Part shown: piece by piece, positions 16,982 through 26,700 of the stretch
Layout: each line of letters begins with the position of its first letter
Numbering within the stretch: position 1 is the stretch's first letter
Source: Terriglobia bacterium
Lineage (GTDB): Bacteria; Acidobacteriota; Polarisedimenticolia; Polarisedimenticolales; JAIQFR01
Direction: 5' to 3'
Assembly: GCA_020073205.1 (NCBI GenBank)
Contig: JAIQFR010000003.1
Location: 43,951-107,950 of the forward strand
Length of the DNA: 64,000 bases
Made by a program: the position numbers and the translations under genes
Notes under the pieces: model-generated
Told to the model about the DNA's origin: nothing
What the model saw: the letters and a program-made list of their open reading frames with translations, nothing else
Database searches by the model: none

Positions 16982-19900
16982 ATGTTCATCATCCCGGCGT
17001 CGACCGACCGCGGTCGGATCCGTGCCACGGCGGCCATGCTCGTCATCGTGGGCTGGACAGCTTGCGCCCCTGCAATCGCCAAGGGCGTCGAGCCGGTCTC
17101 CTTCGGGTCCCAAGGGATCGTCCCCCTCGACCGGGTCGCCGCGTGGACCGCTCCCAAGGTGAACGTGGACGGGCTTCTCGCGGAGGACGCCTTGAACGCG
17201 GGACGTTCGGACCTCCCGTACCGGGTCGGTTTCCCGATGCCCGCGGATCTCGAGACCACGAAGAGCGGGACCTGGGAGGAGCTCGACTGCGGGGATCGCC
17301 TGTGGCGGCTGCGCGTCCGGAGCGACGGGGCGCTGTGGATCGTGCTCGGCTTCGACACGTTCCGGCTGCAGGACGGCGCGCGGCTCTGGATCTACGAACC
17401 GAAGGGATCGACGGTCCTCGGTCCCTTCACCACCGCGGACGTCCGCGACCGCGGGGATCTGTGGTCCGTTCCCGTTGATGGCGACGAGCTGGTCGTCGAG
17501 ATCTTCTGGCCGGCGAAGCTTCGCCTCGAGGATCCCCGGATCCACCTTGGAACGGTGTCCCACGGTTACAAGCCGTTCGGCACGATCGGCCGGGCGGCGT
17601 GGCAGGCGAGCGCGCGCTCGCTCGGCGACTCGGGACCGTGCAATGTCGACGTCGCCTGTCCCCTCGGCGCGGACTGGCAGAACGAGAAGCGCGGCGTCGT
17701 GATCCTCCTTTCGGGAGGCTCGGGTTTCTGCACCGGGTCGCTGATCAACGACACCGCGAACGACTGCAGGCCCTACGTCCTGACCGCGGCTCATTGCTCC
17801 GCAGGATCGGGCACCGCGTTCGGCTTCAACTTCGAGCGACAGGCCTGCGGCGCCGGCGATCCCGGCGCGCCGACCACGCAGATGATCTCGGGCGCGACAG
17901 TCCGTGGGGACGACGCCTCGAGCGATTTCACGCTCCTCGAGATGAGCGCCCTCCCGCCGGCAACGTTCGGCTTCTACCTCAACGGGTGGAGCCGCGATCC
18001 CGGTCCCGCCGCCACGACGTGGGTGATCCATCACCCGTCGGGCGACGTCAAGAAGATCAGCCACGACGCCGACCCGCCGACCGACGGGTTGCAGTGGGGG
18101 GCCACCCATTGGCGCATCGGGCAGTACGAAGAAGGCACGACGGAGCCCGGCTCCTCGGGCGCGCCGCTCCTCGACCAGAACCACCGCATCGTGGGGCAGC
18201 TCCACGGCGGCACGGCCTCGTGCTCCAGCCTGACATACGACGAGTACGGGAAGGTCTCCGCCTCGTGGGGAGGAGGCGGCACCGCCGGCACGCGGCTGTC
18301 CGACTGGCTCGATCCCCTGGGCACGGGCGCCATCGTCTGGGAGGGCCTCGACGGGGCCTCCTGCTACTTCCAGCCCGCGGGGTCGGTCTCGCTCAACCGG
18401 AGCCGATACGCTTGCATGGACTCGGTAGGGATCCACCTGCGCGACGACAATCTCGCCGGCCAGCCGACCCAGGAGGTTTCCCTTTCGTCAACCACCGAGC
18501 CGGCTCCCGAGACCGTGACGCTCGGCGCCGTCGCGGAGGGCTCGGGGGAGTTCCAGGGCACGTTCCCCCTGGCTGCGGTCGCCGCGGCACACGGCGACGG
18601 ACAAGTTTCCGTGGCCGACGGGGACACGATCACCGTCACGTACGTCGACGCGGACGACGGGCTGGGACACACGGGCGTGCCGAGGACGGCGACGGCGATG
18701 GCCGACTGCGCGCCTCCCCGGATCTCGGAAGTTCTGGCGACCGGCGTGACCGAGAGCGCCGCGACGATCACCTGGAGGACGGACGAAGCGTCGACCAGCG
18801 TGGTGCACTACGGCGCCGCCCCGCCGGGGACCTCCACGTCGTCGATCGTCGCCCTGGTCGCATCGCACGGCGTGACCCTCGCCGGGCTCTCGGAGTGCAC
18901 GACGTTCTACTACTGGGTCGAGTCGTCGGACGGAACCGGCAACCAGGCCTACGACGACGCCTCCGGTGCCTTCTACACGTTCACGACCGAAAGGAGCACC
19001 CTTCCCGCGTCCCCGTGCGGGCCTCACGCGAGCGTCGTCGGCATCGAACCGGTGCACGACGCCTGCGACTCGGGAGGCGCGGGAGACGCCGACGGGAACT
19101 GGGATGCGGGGGAGCAGGTGCAGTTCAGCGTCAGGATCGAGGACGACGGGACGACGCCCCTCACGGGGATCACCGCGACCCTCGTGCCGACCACCCCCGG
19201 GGTGGCGGTGATCGACGCGGTGGCGGCCTACCCCGATCTCGCGGCGGGCGCCACCGCGGACTCGCTGGCCCCGCAGTTCACCGCGAAGCTCCGTCCCGGC
19301 TTGGGCTGCGGAGAAGCGGTGTCCTTCGACGCGACGATCCGCACCAACGAGGGGACGTGGATCGGCTCGACCGCTGAGCACGTCGGCAGGGCGCTCGCCG
19401 CGGCCGGGACCGCCCTCGACGAGTCCTTTGCCTCCGGGATCCCGGCCACCTGGGCTGTCGACGACGGGGGCTCGGGCGGCGGCGCGGCCGCCACGTGGAC
19501 GACCGCCAACCCGGGTTCCAGGATCTTCACGGCGCCCATTCTGGCGCCGGCGGCCGTCGTGGACAGTGCCGGGGCCGGTCCGGAGGCGACGCAGGACGAG
19601 CAGCTGATCACCCCGGTGCTCGACCTCTCGGCGGCCTCGTCGGTGACGCTCGAGTTCGACCAGTACTTCAGATGGTACGGCAGCGGCCAGAGCGAGATCG
19701 GCGACGTGGACGTCGGCTCGAGCCTGACCGGCGAGACCTGGGTCAACGTCTACCGCCGTCAGGGCGCCTCCACGGCGAACCCGGATCACCGGGTCCTCGA
19801 CCTCACGGCCCAGGCGGCGGGGGCGCCGGACGCGCAGATCCGCTTCCATTACTACCAGGCCAGCTACGAGTGGTACTGGGAGGTGGACAACGTCAAGGTG

Positions 19901-20329
19901 ACCACCTCGGCGCCGGGAAGCTGTCAGACGAACCCGTGCGCGATCCCCGCCGGCCCTCCTCCCCCGGTCCCCGACGGGAGCTTCGGGCTACCCATGCGGG
20001 CCGGCCGCGCGGAGCCAGACGGCACGTCCATCGAGCTGTCCTGGGACGTCGCGACGTGCGTGGCCGCGAATTACAAGGCGCTGTACGGATCGCTGGCCCA
20101 TCTCCCGACCTACGGCGTGGACGGAGCGGCGTGTGCGCTGGGAACGGCGGGCGGAGCGATTTGGAACGGCGTTCCCGCGGGCGATCTGTGGTTCACCATC
20201 GTGGCGACCGACGGCAGCGGCACGGAAGGGACCTGGGGTGTCGACGGCTCCGGCGGTCCCGAGGGGGGCACGGCGCCCTCGGGCCAGTGCGGCGACTCGG
20301 CGCGCGAGAATCTCGGGTCTTGCCCCTGA
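16982..20329 (+). CDS. Large exported trypsin-fold serine protease with accessory domains
   Basis: 1115 aa; ATG 16982 follows GGGGGAGG. The signal peptide ends near CAPAIA. After a propeptide-like region comes a chymotrypsin-fold domain of the lysyl-endopeptidase type: His271 in LTAAHC, Asp315 in SSDFTLLE and Ser392 in PGSSGAPLL, with paired cysteines in FCTGSL and TAAHC. Downstream are an Ig-like segment (about 470-575), a fibronectin III domain (about 578-665), a CARDB-like region with GDADGNWDAGEQVQF (about 690-800), a MAM/jelly-roll-like domain (about 805-975) and a final fibronectin-like module ending GSCP. All three catalytic residues are present. It is likely secreted to degrade external protein. 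Confidence 0.88.
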   Translation: MFIIPASTDRGRIRATAAMLVIVGWTACAPAIAKGVEPVSFGSQGIVPLDRVAAWTAPKVNVDGLLAEDALNAGRSDLPYRVGFPMPADLETTKSGTWEELDCGDRLWRLRVRSDGALWIVLGFDTFRLQDGARLWIYEPKGSTVLGPFTTADVRDRGDLWSVPVDGDELVVEIFWPAKLRLEDPRIHLGTVSHGYKPFGTIGRAAWQASARSLGDSGPCNVDVACPLGADWQNEKRGVVILLSGGSGFCTGSLINDTANDCRPYVLTAAHCSAGSGTAFGFNFERQACGAGDPGAPTTQMISGATVRGDDASSDFTLLEMSALPPATFGFYLNGWSRDPGPAATTWVIHHPSGDVKKISHDADPPTDGLQWGATHWRIGQYEEGTTEPGSSGAPLLDQNHRIVGQLHGGTASCSSLTYDEYGKVSASWGGGGTAGTRLSDWLDPLGTGAIVWEGLDGASCYFQPAGSVSLNRSRYACMDSVGIHLRDDNLAGQPTQEVSLSSTTEPAPETVTLGAVAEGSGEFQGTFPLAAVAAAHGDGQVSVADGDTITVTYVDADDGLGHTGVPRTATAMADCAPPRISEVLATGVTESAATITWRTDEASTSVVHYGAAPPGTSTSSIVALVASHGVTLAGLSECTTFYYWVESSDGTGNQAYDDASGAFYTFTTERSTLPASPCGPHASVVGIEPVHDACDSGGAGDADGNWDAGEQVQFSVRIEDDGTTPLTGITATLVPTTPGVAVIDAVAAYPDLAAGATADSLAPQFTAKLRPGLGCGEAVSFDATIRTNEGTWIGSTAEHVGRALAAAGTALDESFASGIPATWAVDDGGSGGGAAATWTTANPGSRIFTAPILAPAAVVDSAGAGPEATQDEQLITPVLDLSAASSVTLEFDQYFRWYGSGQSEIGDVDVGSSLTGETWVNVYRRQGASTANPDHRVLDLTAQAAGAPDAQIRFHYYQASYEWYWEVDNVKVTTSAPGSCQTNPCAIPAGPPPPVPDGSFGLPMRAGRAEPDGTSIELSWDVATCVAANYKALYGSLAHLPTYGVDGAACALGTAGGAIWNGVPAGDLWFTIVATDGSGTEGTWGVDGSGGPEGGTAPSGQCGDSARENLGSCP

Positions 20330-20414
20330 CGATCCGCGGCTCGGCGGGCCGCGTCGGCCCGCGGGCGCAGGAGAGGCTCGGGGGTGGAAAGGCCTGACGA
20401 ATGAAGGACTTCGC

Positions 20415-20443
20415 TTGACACTCGACCGGCACCACCGTATACG
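20415..20443 (+). promoter_or_regulatory. Sigma-70 promoter of the sensor kinase/response regulator operon
   Basis: TTGACA, a 17-base spacer and TATACG: a perfect -35 and five of six bases in the -10, about 70 bp before the kinase start. Confidence 0.8.
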
Positions 20444-20512
20444 AGACACCGTCGGGAATCGGCCGCCCGGCGCGTACCGGGTGTGGGCAGGTGTGCCGCG
20501 AGGAGCTCGAAG

Positions 20513-22279
20513 GTGAGCGAGCCCGGGACCTCCCCGATCCATACGGTGGACTCCGCGCCCGAAAGGAGCGCCTTCCATCGTTTCGAGGGCTTGCTCGCCG
20601 AGAGCGCACAAGGGGTCGCCCAGCCTTCGGACTACCGGCTGATCGCGGGCATGCGGCTGTTTCTCGCGGCGGCGGGGCTCCTGGTCGTCGCGCTCGTACC
20701 CCCCGAGCATCGCTACGGGCTCCGGCTCACCTACGCGATGCTGGTGGCGTACACGATGTTCGGCGCGGCCGTTTACGTGATCCAGGTCGCGCGAGGTCGC
20801 GCCGGCCCGGTGCTCGTCGAGTGGGAGCACTGGATCGACGTGGCGTGGTACTCGGCCATCGTCGCGCTCAGCGGCGGAGGCAACACGATCTTCTTCTACG
20901 GCTTCTTCTTCCCGATCCTGGTCGCTTCATTTCGATGGGGGTTCGCCTCGGGAATGCGGGTGACCTTGGTCTCCACCGTGCTCTTCACCGTCCTCGGCTA
21001 CGCGACGGCGCCGCCGGAACCCGAATTCGAGCGCCAGCGCTTCTTGATCCGCCCCGCGTTCCTTCTGGCCCTGGGCTACATGATGGCTTCGCGGGGGGGC
21101 TTCGAGGTCAAGCTCCGAACGCGCCTCCAGTTCCTCAAGGACGTCGGCACCGTTTCCAACGCGCGCTTCGGAATCGACCGGACGGTCGGCGTCCTGATCC
21201 ACCGCGTGATGCGGTTGTACGACGCCGGCGGCTGCGCGCTCATCACGCGCGATGCCACGACGGGGCTCCACGAGCTGCGCCACGTCCGTCGCGGGCAGCC
21301 CGAGGGGGCGGTGCAGGCGGACTCGGTCCCCGAGGATTTCGCCACACGGCTACTGAGGTTTCCCGACGATCTCGCGGTCGAGTTCGCGAAGCCCGACCGG
21401 GTGAAGACCTGGCCCGTCGCCGTTTCCGAGGGGGGACGCCGCGTTTCCAAGACGCCGCAGGCGTGGGACGGCCAGGCGGCCTGCGAGCTCCTGGCGGCCG
21501 TCCTCGAGGCCGACTCGTTCCTGGGCGTGCCGTTCGTCCTTCCCAATCGGGGTCGGGGATGGCTCTGGCTCGCCTTCGACGCGACGCGCTCGTTCGACGA
21601 ATCGGACGTGGCGTTCCTCGTTCAGGTGGTCGATCACGCCCTGCCCGTCATCGAGAACATCCGGCTCGCCGATCGCCTCGCCGCCAGCGCGTCCGAGGAA
21701 GAGCGGAAGCGAATCGCCCGCGACATCCACGACAGCGTGATCCAGCCGTACGTCGGGCTGCGCATCGGGCTGGCGGGGTTGCGCCAGAAGATCCTGTCGC
21801 AAGGCCCGGACGTGAGGGACGAGGTCGAGCGCCTCCTCGAGATGACCGCCCACGGCATCGACGATCTCCGCCACCAGGTATCCACGCTCCGATGGGGAGG
21901 GGGCTCGGGCGAGGGCTTGGTGCCGGCGGTCACGCGCTTCGCGGCCAAGTACTCCGAGGCGACGGGAATCCTGGTGGAAGTGATGTCGGAGAGCGACATC
22001 CCCGTCGACGATCGGATCGCAGGGGAGGCGTTCCAGATGATCGCGGAAGGGCTGAGCAACGTGAGGAGGCACAGCGGTGCCTCCCGTGCTACCGTCCGCA
22101 TGGCCTGCAAGGGGGGATTCCTCGCCCTGAGCATCGAGAACGAGGGCGCCGCCGGAACGCCGTTCGCTCCCTTCAGGCCGCGCTCGATCGCAGAGCGCGC
22201 CGAAGCGCTCGGCGGCTGCGTCGGCGTCACCGGCAGGGAAGACGGAGGTGCGATCGTGAGCGTGGAGATACCGCTGTGA
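20513..22279 (+). CDS. NarL-type membrane sensor histidine kinase
   Basis: 588 aa from GTG 20513, with GAGGAG upstream; earlier in-frame GTG codons have weaker sites. About six membrane helices span residues 45-190 (LIAGMRLFLAAAGLLVVALV and following), with no large periplasmic loop. A GAF-like domain follows (about 215-395). The HisKA_3 dimerisation helix carries the phospho-acceptor in ERKRIARDIHDSVIQP, and the ATPase domain has the N box AEGLSNVRRHSGASRA. It is coupled to the response regulator by a GTGA overlap. The stimulus is unknown, probably a membrane or cytoplasmic cue. The operon sits directly before the giant protease cluster. Confidence 0.92.
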   Translation: MSEPGTSPIHTVDSAPERSAFHRFEGLLAESAQGVAQPSDYRLIAGMRLFLAAAGLLVVALVPPEHRYGLRLTYAMLVAYTMFGAAVYVIQVARGRAGPVLVEWEHWIDVAWYSAIVALSGGGNTIFFYGFFFPILVASFRWGFASGMRVTLVSTVLFTVLGYATAPPEPEFERQRFLIRPAFLLALGYMMASRGGFEVKLRTRLQFLKDVGTVSNARFGIDRTVGVLIHRVMRLYDAGGCALITRDATTGLHELRHVRRGQPEGAVQADSVPEDFATRLLRFPDDLAVEFAKPDRVKTWPVAVSEGGRRVSKTPQAWDGQAACELLAAVLEADSFLGVPFVLPNRGRGWLWLAFDATRSFDESDVAFLVQVVDHALPVIENIRLADRLAASASEEERKRIARDIHDSVIQPYVGLRIGLAGLRQKILSQGPDVRDEVERLLEMTAHGIDDLRHQVSTLRWGGGSGEGLVPAVTRFAAKYSEATGILVEVMSESDIPVDDRIAGEAFQMIAEGLSNVRRHSGASRATVRMACKGGFLALSIENEGAAGTPFAPFRPRSIAERAEALGGCVGVTGREDGGAIVSVEIPL

Positions 22280-22989
22280 CGCCTCAAGACTCCGAAACCC
22301 TGATGCCGACCTCGGCCCCGCCGGTCCGGATCCTCCTCGTGGACGATCACGCCCTCGTCCGTCACGGGCTGAGGATGCTCCTCGAGAGCGATCCGGCGTT
22401 CGAGGTCGTGGGCGAGGCTCAGGACCGCGCCGGCGCGCTCCGTATCGCCGAGAGCGGCCAGCCGGACATCGTCCTGCTCGACCTCGATCTGGGCGCCGAA
22501 AGCGGCCTCGACCTGATCGGAGATCTCCGAACGGCGGCCCCCGCCGCCAGGATCCTCATCCTGACCGGCCTGCGGGACGTGCTGGTCCAGCGCCGCGCCG
22601 TTCATCTCGGGGCGGTGGGGATCGTCGAGAAGGAGGCCGCTCCCGACGTGCTCCTCAAAGCCGTGCACAAGGTCCGGGCCGGCGAGGTCTGGCTCGACCG
22701 CGCGACGACCGCGAGCGTGCTCGCGGAGCTGTCGCACGCGACCGAAATGGCGAGGAGCGACCCCGAGGTCGTGAAGATCGCCTCCCTGAGCCCCCGGGAG
22801 AAGGAAGTGATCGTGCTTCTCGGCGACGGCCTGAGCAACCGGCGGATCGCCGGACAGCTCTGCATCAGCGAGACCACCGTGCGCCATCACCTGACGTCGA
22901 TCTTCGCCAAGCTCGAAGTGCACGATCGGCTACAGCTCCTCCTCTACGCCTACCGGCACAAGCTGGTCCAGCCTCCCCGCACCGTCTGA
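22276..22989 (+). CDS. NarL/LuxR-family response regulator
   Basis: 237 aa from GTG 22276, which overlaps the kinase stop and has GGAGA upstream; ATG 22303 is possible but has no ribosome site. The receiver domain has the acidic pocket LLVDDHALVRHG, phospho-acceptor Asp in DIVLLDLDLG and the conserved Lys in GIVEKEA. The C-terminal GerE helix-turn-helix is LSPREKEVIVLLGDG with SETTVRHHLTSIFAKL. It is the cognate partner of the kinase; its targets are unknown, with the downstream exported proteins as candidates by position. Confidence 0.93.
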   Translation: MTPQDSETLMPTSAPPVRILLVDDHALVRHGLRMLLESDPAFEVVGEAQDRAGALRIAESGQPDIVLLDLDLGAESGLDLIGDLRTAAPAARILILTGLRDVLVQRRAVHLGAVGIVEKEAAPDVLLKAVHKVRAGEVWLDRATTASVLAELSHATEMARSDPEVVKIASLSPREKEVIVLLGDGLSNRRIAGQLCISETTVRHHLTSIFAKLEVHDRLQLLLYAYRHKLVQPPRTV

Positions 22990-23015
22990 CAAGAACAATC
23001 GACAGAAGAACCCGG

Positions 23016-23036
23016 CGCGTCCTCGACTTGGACGCG
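23016..23036 (+). terminator. Hairpin after the response regulator gene
   Basis: CGCGTCC and GGACGCG pair around a 7-base loop 26 bp past the stop. A second short GC hairpin and a GTTTG follow. There is no clear T-run. Confidence 0.4.
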
Positions 23037-23592
23037 GCGAGTTTGCTCCTCGCGCGATGTAAACAGGATCGAACGTGTCCGATGTCGAGTGGCACTTGTG
23101 TCCCATCGCGACGGGTCGCATAGTGCGCGAAGATTTTGACCGATGCGCCGATTGCGCCGTAGTCGCGACCGCTGTAAACCATGTCGGCCACGGTCCTGGA
23201 TGACTCGGGAAAAGCTCCTCGGACGATTTCCAACGAGGCGCCACGCGCTGATGCGGCTCGAGCGACCCTGCTCGTGGACCGGTCTTTCACGCCACGGAAC
23301 GGCTAAAGGTCAGAAGACGCGGAACTTGATCCCGTGGAATGGTCGTCCTGAGCCTGAAGGATGTCGGACTCCGCCGTTGCCGGTGGCCTTCGAGCACCGT
23401 ATAGATGAAGGTCGCACCATCGCGAGGGGGCATGGCTGCTACAGAGCTTATTCGCGGAAACTTGCTCGCCGCCGTCACGATGGGTCGCCGTGTCGCACGT
23501 CGCCGGCTTTCGTTCGGTCGTATCTCGACGGCCATCACCACGCGCCTCGCGGGAGCCTGCCTCCACGGGTCGTATCGGAAGCGCGGAAGGTT

Positions 23593-23608
23593 TGGCACGA
23601 AGAATGCC
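23593..23608 (+). promoter_or_regulatory. Near-consensus sigma-54 promoter before the first S8 protease gene
   Basis: TGGCAC-GAAGA-ATGCC matches TGGCACG-N4-TTGCW except at the first and last bases of the -12 element. The invariant GG and GC are present and correctly spaced. It lies 113 bp upstream of the GTG at 23721, almost the same distance as in the oxidase operon. Confidence 0.55.
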
Positions 23609-23720
23609 CGTCGTCCCGTGCAGTGCGGGATGAGGTTTCTCTGCGGGTTTTCGGGCTCCTCGGTCAGGCAAGGAACGCACGACGGTCGGAAGTCTTGATT
23701 CGACTCGAGGGGGCACGCCA

Positions 23721-26700
23721 GTGACGGCAACGACCGTTCTCGAGACGTGGGGCAGCGCGCGCTGGATCCGCTGCGCTGTCGCGGCTCTCGTCGTCGTTTC
23801 GGCCACCCTCGCCGCGGATCCGCCCCAGGGGGAGAATCGACCGGGTGGACCGCCCACCCTGGCAGGGGTGAGCGCGGTCACCGATGGGGAAGGCAACCCG
23901 GTGGACCGGGAGGAATCGGCGGGCTCGTCGACGTCCGCCCGTTGGGGGATCGCGGGCGGGCCCCGCACGCCGGAGGTCCAGCGGGGCCAGGGTTGGTGGC
24001 CGTACAAGACCCCCCTTCCTCCATATAACGGGGTCGGCAAGCGTGCCGAGGCCCTGGCCGAGGATGAGATCCTGGTCAACGGCGTCGCCACGCTGGACGT
24101 GAAGGCCCCTCGCGCCGCGCTGGCGCAGATGCCGGCGGACCTCGTGCTCGAGGAGGGGAGCCAGCTCGCCCGTGAGAACGGCTTTTACCTCGTCAAGATC
24201 GACGGGTTCACCCGCGATCAGTCGCAGGTGGATGCTCTCGAGGCCGCCGGCGCGGTCCTCGGCGAGTACGTCAACATCAATACCTACATCGCCGAGATCC
24301 CGTCCCGGGCCGTCGCGGCCGTCAAGGAACTGCCGTTCGTGACGTTCGTGGGCGATTACCATCCGGCATACAAGATCAGCCCGCGTATCGGCCAGGAGCT
24401 GATCCCGGTGGACGTGGCCTACGATCAGGCCACGGGCGCGATGCGACCGTGGGCTCTCGAGCTGACCCTCCACAGGGGTGCGGACCTCGGAGAGGTCCTG
24501 GACTCCCTTGGACGCCTGGGCATCTTCCCGCGGCCGGAGCAAATCGTCTCCAACGCGGAGCTGACCGTGGTCTTGGCGGAGACCGCCCCCGAGGCCGTGC
24601 CCGACCTCGCCATGATCCCGGGGGTGAGGTGGATCTCCGAGAAGACCTATGCGCACCTCCTGGCGTCGTCCACCTCGCCGACCGTGGTGCCGGTGCTCCT
24701 GCAGAACGACGGCGTGTTCACCACGAACACGCTCACGGGCTGGAAGCTCTGGAACGTCGGGCTCAGGGGCGACGCGAGCGGCACGGCCCAGATCGTCACC
24801 GTGATGGACACGGGCCTCAACACCAACGCCGAGCATTTCGCCCAGGACACGTCCGAGCCCGGAACGGTGGGGACCTCCCACAGGAAAGTCGTCGGCTACG
24901 ACGAGTACGGCGGCGACGTGTGCGTGACGAGCTACGCCTCCGCCGATGGGGGGCATGGGACCTGGACGGCGCAGCACGCGGTGGGATCGATCTCCAACAT
25001 GGGGGCGAATCCGGACACGACGCACACCCCCGCCACCTACTACGACATCGGCATCGCCCCGAACGCGAAGGTCTATTTCCAGGACATCGGGACCTCGGCG
25101 GGTTCCATCAACGCACCCACCGACCTCGGGCCCTCGATCACCGCCTCCATCGGGAAGGGCTCTTTCATCCAGACCCACTCGTGGGGCACGTCGTCGCCCA
25201 CCTACGACACCACCGCCAGCAACCTCGACACCGCCATCTACGACAACCCCGGTATGGTGGTGACGGTGGCGGCCGGAAACGGTGGCGTCACGGGTGGGGG
25301 GACCATCGGCTCCCCCTCGACGGCGAAGAACGCGATCTCCGTGGGCGGCACCGATCCTTCGAGCCCCGACCGTCTCTTCGAGGACTGCGGGTGGGACGGA
25401 AACGCCGCGTGCTCCGGCAGCCTCGACCTGGGCTCGGGGCGGGGACCCGTCTCGACCTCCGGCCGCATCAAGCCCGACATCCTGGCCTACATGGCGAACC
25501 TCGAGAAGATCGGCGGGGAGCTCGAGGCGGGTGAGCGGCCTCACGCGATGTGCCAGACCGACTCGACGAAGTCCGTGTACTGGGATTGGACGAACGGTAG
25601 CAAGTCCGGAGGCACCTCGTTCTCGGCTCCGGACGCGGCGGGACTCGCCGCCCTCGTTCGCGATTACTTCCTCGCCGGATACTATCCGACCGGTGCGGCC
25701 GTACCGGCCAATGCCATCGACCCCGTGGGCTCGCTGGTCAAGGCGATGATCCTCGCCTCGGGCGAGGACATGGGGACGACCGCGTATCCGACCGACAGCA
25801 TCACGATCTCGAAGCGTTACGGCAGCGACGTCGGCTACGGCCGGGCCAATCTCCCGGCGGTCCTTCACCTCGGGAGCGGCGCGCCGTTCCTCTGGGTCCA
25901 GAACGGCGACGCCCTGGGCGACGGGAGCACCAGGACCTTCTACTACACGATCAACGGCAACGGCATCCCGCTGCGGATCATGATGACCTACTACGACGCG
26001 GCGGGGAACACCCTCCAGAAGGACTGCGACCTCGAGGTCACGATCGGCTCGAGCGAGTACTGGGGGAACAACTTCTCGAGCGGGTGGAGTACGGCCTCCG
26101 CCGCGACCCGGGATCATACCAACCCGACCGAGGGCGTCTTCCTCGACGCGGCGCACGGACTTCCCTCCTCCGGGACCGTTCGGGTCGACGTGATCGGCTA
26201 CAACGATCCGGGCGGCATGACCTACTCCCTGGTGGTCGCCGGGGACGTCGCGAGTCAGGGCGTGGCGCAGGTTTCCCTGAACAAGGGGGAGTACACCTGC
26301 TCCGACACGGTGAGGGTCACGGTCGACGACTCGGGGGCGACCTCGCCGGTCTCCGTCACGCTCACCAGCAAGGACGGCGCCCAGGCGGTCGTCGACACGA
26401 AGACCGTGTCGTGCACCGGCTCCGGCGGCGTCTTCACCGGGACCCTCGCGACCGGCGGCAGCGGCATCGCCGTGGCCGACGGAGGGAGCCTCACCGCGAC
26501 CTACGGATCGGTCGCTCCGGCGGTCGCGGCCGTCGCGTGTCAGGCCGCGGTGGCGGACGGCGGGTACGTCATCCAAGGCGGCTGCGACAACGACGCCGCC
26601 GGGACCGACCCCTTCACCGGCCCCATGTTCAACGGCGGAGTCAACGAGTACTACACCAAGTACATGGACGCCGGCGAGTACAGCAGCTACACGATCGGCT

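Larger units (their letters stand above)
22990..23720. other. 731-bp non-coding region before the first giant protease
   Basis: This region is lower in GC than its flanks. Small frames on both strands (for example 23143-23724 plus and 23303-24091 minus) have irregular, Arg-rich translations and no ribosome sites, so I reject them. It holds hairpins just after the response regulator and a -24/-12-type promoter at 23593. The length suggests a long regulatory leader. Confidence 0.55.

Noticed and set aside
23143-23724. A 193-codon plus-strand frame in the region before the first S8 protease
   Set aside because: Arg-rich irregular translation, no ribosome site, and overlap with the sigma-54-like promoter and the protease start.
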